A stretch of DNA of 64,000 nucleotides from UBA2166 sp964463965 (GTDB lineage: Bacteria; Nitrospirota; Nitrospiria; Nitrospirales; UBA2166): the NCBI GenBank assembly GCA_964463965.1, contig CAYXED010000006.1, forward strand, positions 1 through 64,000. Direction: 5' to 3'. Shown here one piece after another: positions 60,487 to 64,000 of this stretch. The notes under the pieces are model-generated. The model ran no database searches. It worked only from the letters and a program-made list of their open reading frames with translations, and was not told the DNA's origin. Position numbers and translations under genes: made by a program. Each line of letters begins with the position of its first letter. Position 1 is the first letter of the stretch.

Positions 60487-62166
60487 TCAGATTGGGAGGG
60501 TAAAGGAAAAACTTGAACCTTGATTTGGAATGCTTTTAACCCAGATTTTACCACCATGAAGCTCTACGAGTGCCTTTGTAATAGCTAACCCTATTCCCCA
60601 TCCACGGGATTCGTGTACTATATTGGTCCCCTGAAACATACGATCAAAAATATTATCAATCTCTTCTGGCAAAATTCCATGCCCCTTATCAGTGACAGTG
60701 GTTGTAACAAAAGCATCACTAGCTAATTCAAAATTTATAGAAATGGTTTTATTGCGAGGCGTAAATTTTAAAGCGTTTCCAATAATGTTTGTCAGTATTT
60801 CACTGATAGAATCTTCGTCCCCGGAGACTAAGGGAATGTTGTGAGTGTTAGAGACCTCAATAGAGATGGCTTGACGGCTTGTGATACTTTCAAAACTTTT
60901 GATAATTTCCGTTGTAATGTTTATGAGATTGCATGGGGTAAATTGAATTGCTTCAGGGGCTTCAAGGAGATTAATTTTTTCAATGTTTCGCGTGAGACGT
61001 TTGATAACTGCAAGGAGCATTTCTAGGGTTTTCCGTTGCGCATCAGTGGGATCTCCGTATATTCCATCCAGCATATTTTGAGTAGAAAGCTCAATGGTGC
61101 CTAGTGGGTTTTTTATAGCGTGGGAGAGGTCGTTGACAAATAGTACTCGCTGCTTATCAAGTTTTTGAAGCAGCCGATTGCTTTCCTCTAAAGAACTCGT
61201 TCGATCCTTAACTCGATCTTCTAAGGTCTTCGTAAACTGCTCAAGCGATTTGTATGCCTCGCTAATTTTTTTATCACGTTCTTGAAGTGCGGTAGTCATT
61301 GTATTAAAGAGGAAGGTTAATTCCCCTATTTCATCTTTGCTTGTAGGGGGAACATTCGTAGTGAAGTTTCCTTCTGTTACTAGTTGTTGAGCGGAGGCTA
61401 AGCGTTTGATGGGGAGAATAATATGATTTGATAGTATGACTGTAACAGCAATTCCAGCCAGAATAATAATGATAGTGATCGCTATGACATCCCGTACGAG
61501 TGTACGCAATGATTGCTCTATTTCGCTTTTATTAATACCTACTTGTATAATTCCAATAATCTTATTGGGATTAGTATTAATGTGCGTGGCCGGCATTTCT
61601 GAAAAGAGACCTAATGGGTTCTCCATTGCCTGAGATTTCTTTATGGGGAATGCAAAGTCATAGAGTTGTTCTGCCTCTGCTTGAAACGTGGAAGTAACTT
61701 TTCCAGCCTTCCCTCGATGGACTTCTATAGTCTGCTGTTTTCCAGTTTGTGTGTGAAACTTCGTAATGAGTTGGGAGGTAGAGTCTGACTCAAATGACTC
61801 TAAGGTGTGTATTGGGTGAGACGTTATTGTTTTTTTTGATTTGTGGATCAGATTAGTTCCGTCCGCGCCGGTAATAGTGACATACGCAACCTCCTTAATC
61901 TTCATGGAGGTATCGACAAGTTGCTCCAGAGTTAATACATCTTCTGTGATAACGGCGTAGCGACTATTTCTAGCAAGGTTGCTAGTGATAAGTGTTCCCA
62001 GATGTTCGAGCGAGTGTTCGAGTGTCTTGGCGTGTTGGGTAAACAGATACCAGCTTAAATTAGAACATGCAGCAATAATGACGATGCTAATAAATAGTGT
62101 CATTTTTCTCCGTAAAGTGAATTGACCTGTCTTTACGGGTGAAAGAGGGGGGGTTAAAGGGGACAC
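60487..62166 (-). CDS. Membrane-bound sensor histidine kinase (HAMP, HisKA, HATPase)
   Basis: 559 residues. Membrane helices at about 22-42 and 226-250 flank a periplasmic sensor region of about 180 residues. HAMP (250-305) and a coiled coil (305-340) precede the HisKA domain with phospho-His349 (DLSHAIKNPLGTIE). HATPase motifs are ILTNIIGNALKFTPR (N), DKGHGI (G1), GWGIGLAI (G2) and the terminal GSSFSFTLP. The GTG start is directly after the stop of the PF04392-like gene (TAA then GTG), so synthesis is coupled to it. No response regulator is adjacent. The ligand may be delivered by the binding protein. Confidence 0.93.
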   Translation of the reverse strand: MSPLTPPLSPVKTGQFTLRRKMTLFISIVIIAACSNLSWYLFTQHAKTLEHSLEHLGTLITSNLARNSRYAVITEDVLTLEQLVDTSMKIKEVAYVTITGADGTNLIHKSKKTITSHPIHTLESFESDSTSQLITKFHTQTGKQQTIEVHRGKAGKVTSTFQAEAEQLYDFAFPIKKSQAMENPLGLFSEMPATHINTNPNKIIGIIQVGINKSEIEQSLRTLVRDVIAITIIIILAGIAVTVILSNHIILPIKRLASAQQLVTEGNFTTNVPPTSKDEIGELTFLFNTMTTALQERDKKISEAYKSLEQFTKTLEDRVKDRTSSLEESNRLLQKLDKQRVLFVNDLSHAIKNPLGTIELSTQNMLDGIYGDPTDAQRKTLEMLLAVIKRLTRNIEKINLLEAPEAIQFTPCNLINITTEIIKSFESITSRQAISIEVSNTHNIPLVSGDEDSISEILTNIIGNALKFTPRNKTISINFELASDAFVTTTVTDKGHGILPEEIDNIFDRMFQGTNIVHESRGWGIGLAITKALVELHGGKIWVKSIPNQGSSFSFTLPI

Positions 62167-63141
62167 TTAGAATATCTCATCAGCTCTATTCACAATTTTT
62201 TCAGTGATGGGGATATTAAGATATTCTGCAGTGTGGATGTTGAGGCTAATTGTTTGTTGTTGGACAGAAATGGTTGATCCCCAAGGTAGGAAGGATTGAT
62301 TAAAGGCTTTTTTTGCAAGCTCTGCAACCGTATGGCCAACATCTATTGGGCTATGAGCAATGCTGCAAAGAGCACCGCTTTGAGTCATGAGTGATGAGAA
62401 GCCAAACAGAGGTATTCTCTGTTCAAGTGTCTCTTTCAGTATAAAGGCAAAGGATTCTTGTGTCAGAAGTGTGGTACCTGAGATCAGCATGAGTCCATCA
62501 ATGTCTGGGATGATGTCGCGCAAAATTTTAGGAATAGCCTTTTCATTGGAGATAGGTTTTTCAATGACAGTGAAGCCAAGCTCTGCTGCATTCTGAATGT
62601 CTTGTTTTGTGAGAGGGGACATTTTATTAGGGTCGTGCATCACACCGAGCCGGCTTATGTCAGGAAAAACGACCTTAAGGCTATTTAATTGGGATAAAAA
62701 CGCAATTTGGTGTGAAACGCCTATCATGTTTTTTCCATTCAGGTCGTACCCTTTCGGGTTTAGTACCATAGCGTAAATGATAGGGATGTCTGGGAGCTCA
62801 ACTTTAGCAGCCATTGCAGCCTTCAAACCAATTGCAAGAACAATAGAAGCATCAGAGTCACTAATTTTTTGAGCCTGTTGTTTGCCGAGAGTGGTGGCAC
62901 CGTCCAGGTTGTACTCTACAAAGGTTATATCGGGTGCCATTTGTTTTTTGAAGCTCTGTATTGCAACTTTATACGAATAGGCATCCGAAGATTGAAGGAT
63001 CGCAACCTTTTGAGCTAGCAGATTAGAGGGAAGGCTCAGCGTAGTAAAGAACGCAAGGGTTACACATGTTACGATGTAACCGAGTCTAGAAAAATTACCT
63101 GATTCGTTCTGGGCGGAAATTAGCGTATATTGAGTATTCAT
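62167..63141 (-). CDS. ABC-type substrate-binding protein (PF04392-like), kinase-coupled
   Basis: 324 residues. An N-terminal hydrophobic stretch (LGYIVTCVTLAFFTTLSLPSNLLA) looks like an export signal. The mature part has QKVAILQSSDAYSYKVAIQSFK, SIVLAIGLKAAMAAK, IIYAMVLNP and RLGVMHDPNKMSPLTKQDIQNAA, the pattern of the ABC_sub_bind/TrpX-like family. No permease or ATPase gene is adjacent; instead a sensor kinase follows without a gap. I infer a sensory rather than transport role. The ligand is unknown; aromatic amino acids are known for some relatives. Confidence 0.85.
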   Translation of the reverse strand: MNTQYTLISAQNESGNFSRLGYIVTCVTLAFFTTLSLPSNLLAQKVAILQSSDAYSYKVAIQSFKKQMAPDITFVEYNLDGATTLGKQQAQKISDSDASIVLAIGLKAAMAAKVELPDIPIIYAMVLNPKGYDLNGKNMIGVSHQIAFLSQLNSLKVVFPDISRLGVMHDPNKMSPLTKQDIQNAAELGFTVIEKPISNEKAIPKILRDIIPDIDGLMLISGTTLLTQESFAFILKETLEQRIPLFGFSSLMTQSGALCSIAHSPIDVGHTVAELAKKAFNQSFLPWGSTISVQQQTISLNIHTAEYLNIPITEKIVNRADEIF

Positions 63142-63197
63142 TGGTTAATCTTTTCTCCTGACTGGGATTCGTAACTTACCCCGTAATTAATTGGTAT

Positions 63198-63224
63198 GAG
63201 AGGGTAGAGTAACTCTACCCTCTC
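63198..63224 (-). terminator. Perfect 13-bp palindromic hairpin
   Basis: GAGAGGGTAGAGT at 63198-63210 and its exact complement at 63212-63224 enclose a single base, in practice a 12-bp stem with a TAA loop. It is upstream of the PF04392-like gene. No T-run is adjacent on either strand, so it may be a transcript-end or regulatory hairpin rather than a standard terminator. Confidence 0.45.
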
Positions 63225-63490
63225 GTGGAGCAGCATTTACCTATCAGAGAGGTGATGAGGTAAATGCTAAGTTTTAAAAGGCACTTAGGAGGTGCTTTTT
63301 AATCTTTTCGTAAGGGGAATTATTTTTAATGAGACAGAGTCCTCTGCAATCTGATAACTGCATACCCTAAGGTAAGCAATATTGATGCCGGAATCATGGA
63401 ATAGATTAATTTCAGGTTATTTCTGAATTAATGGGTAGAAAATGACTCAATGATGGGATTTAATTTTCTCTGACTGTGGTATCCAAAAGG
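63225..63490. other. Non-coding stretch, part of a 456-bp gap
   Basis: Within the gap 63142-63597 no plausible gene is seen. A weak hairpin around GCAC at 63281 and GTGC at 63292, followed by TTTTTAATC, sits at 63278-63304. Nothing else recognisable was found between the two strong palindromes. Confidence 0.5.
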
Positions 63491-63528
63491 ATACAGTCTG
63501 TAGCGCTTACGATACAGACTGTATTTTT
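63491..63528. terminator. Terminator-like hairpin downstream of the CHRD gene
   Basis: ATACAGTCTGTA (63491-63502) pairs perfectly with TACAGACTGTAT (63513-63524) over a 10-base loop. TTTT follows on the plus strand and CCTTTT on the minus strand. It lies about 75 bp past the stop of the CHRD gene and probably terminates that minus-strand transcript. Confidence 0.65.
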
Positions 63529-63597
63529 AAAATACTTCCCAAAAGTAGGGGTTTTATTTTTACGGTATTCGCCTTTTTTGTTCAATAATCTGTTATT

Positions 63598-64000
63598 TCA
63601 AAATCCACCAGCAAGGTTCTTGAGCAATGTGAGTTGGCCACGAACTTCTCCAGTTTCACTGGTTTCAGTATGCACATTGAAGTAAATGCTATCGGATGAC
63701 ATGAGATTGATTAATTCTTGGATTGTCATGCCAATCACGTCATTGTCAGACAAAATTCCAGTGCTTTTGTCTCCATTGTTTCTTCGGATAACGCCGTTGC
63801 TGGCTTCGACGCCTTCTCCGAGAGGAAAGATAAATGCCAGAATATCTCCTGTCTCTTGTGCCGTCCCTCGGTGGATATGTGCTTGCGTGATACCACCAAG
63901 GTTCCAGCATTTGAGCTTATATCGTAATTTTGTGGCTCCTTTAGCACGAAAAATGGCCAAACAGCGTCCATCTGTCTTGACAGCATCAGGTCGTTGTTGG
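63598..64000 (-). CDS. CHRD-domain protein, 5' end beyond the window
   Basis: About 134 C-terminal residues are visible and the frame stays open to the right edge, so the true start lies outside. The CHRD pattern is clear: LRYKLKCWNLGGITQAHIHRGTAQETGDILAFIFP then STGILSDNDVIG, MTIQELINLMSSDSIYFNVHTETSETGEVRGQL. In bacteria such proteins are usually exported beta-rich proteins of unknown role; metal or adhesive functions have been suggested from the HIH and NVHT motifs. An N-terminal signal cannot be seen here. A hairpin terminator follows. Confidence 0.85.
   Translation of the reverse strand, partial: QQRPDAVKTDGRCLAIFRAKGATKLRYKLKCWNLGGITQAHIHRGTAQETGDILAFIFPLGEGVEASNGVIRRNNGDKSTGILSDNDVIGMTIQELINLMSSDSIYFNVHTETSETGEVRGQLTLLKNLAGGF

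Noticed and set aside
63198..63528. CRISPR array or short repeat cluster
   Set aside because: The palindromes differ from one another and are not regularly spaced direct repeats; no cas genes.

Overview
The window reads as a chromosomal segment of a free-living diderm (Gram-negative-type) bacterium. It has lipoprotein and signal-peptide genes, a bifunctional class A penicillin-binding protein, a multiheme c-type cytochrome and a decayed outer-membrane beta-barrel gene. Base composition is moderate and slightly AT-leaning, and coding density is high with many 4-bp start/stop overlaps. No rRNA, tRNA, IS element, prophage or CRISPR array was seen. Gene content (PerR/rubrerythrin/DUF3501, TusA-DsrE2, PF04392-type binding protein with a sensor kinase, CHRD protein, Lys/Ala histone-like tail) is compatible with Nitrospirota, Nitrospinota, NC10 or deep proteobacterial lineages, but sequence reading alone does not fix the phylum.

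Layout. 1-290: end of a Lys/Ala-rich histone-H1-like gene built of 63-bp repeats, then a strong terminator. 446-6708 (minus): NarL-type response regulator, an unusual kinase with a Rossmann domain, nrdR, glyA, rplI, phoU, folE and a tandem-domain pterin synthase. 6796-11854 (minus): perR, rubrerythrin, HdrD/GlpC-like Fe-S protein, DUF3501, NuoF-like flavoprotein, [2Fe-2S] ferredoxin and A-type Fe-S carrier. This looks like a self-contained NAD(P)H-to-peroxide electron chain and is the most interesting system here. 12072-20394: two TRL-like envelope proteins, an SDR, then a minus-strand run (AI-2E-family permease, thioredoxin-like protein, O-methyltransferase, HIT, tsaE, nnr, acpS, pdxJ). 20619-24444 (plus): der, an M3 peptidase and a nuclease-fold protein.

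24494-30840 (minus) is a metal-transport block: Fe(III)-type ABC transporter lacking a binding protein, fur, modABC, and a barrel-gene remnant with two in-frame stops. 30860-35876 is a one-carbon/folate/pantothenate block around a divergent promoter region: FolB-methyltransferase fusion, folD, metF-like, asnS, panB. 35915-45579 (minus): mrcA-like PBP, bioB, then the ribosome/proline operon rplU-rpmA-obgE-proB-proA-nadD-rsfS, and a rhomboid protease gene upstream. 45649-50905: transporter, methyltransferase, deacetylase-fold protein, pentaheme cytochrome, rhodanese and a small Cys-pair protein.

51018-64000: S9 peptidase, acyl-CoA ligase, FAD monooxygenase, LemA, TusA-DsrE2 sulfur-carrier pair, inositol monophosphatase, M50 protease overlapping an HTH-metallo-beta-lactamase fusion, a membrane sensor kinase directly coupled to a PF04392-type binding protein, a hairpin-rich intergenic stretch, and a CHRD-domain gene running off the right edge. 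Starts were moved from the longest reading frame where an internal ATG with better context or a stop/start overlap argued for it.
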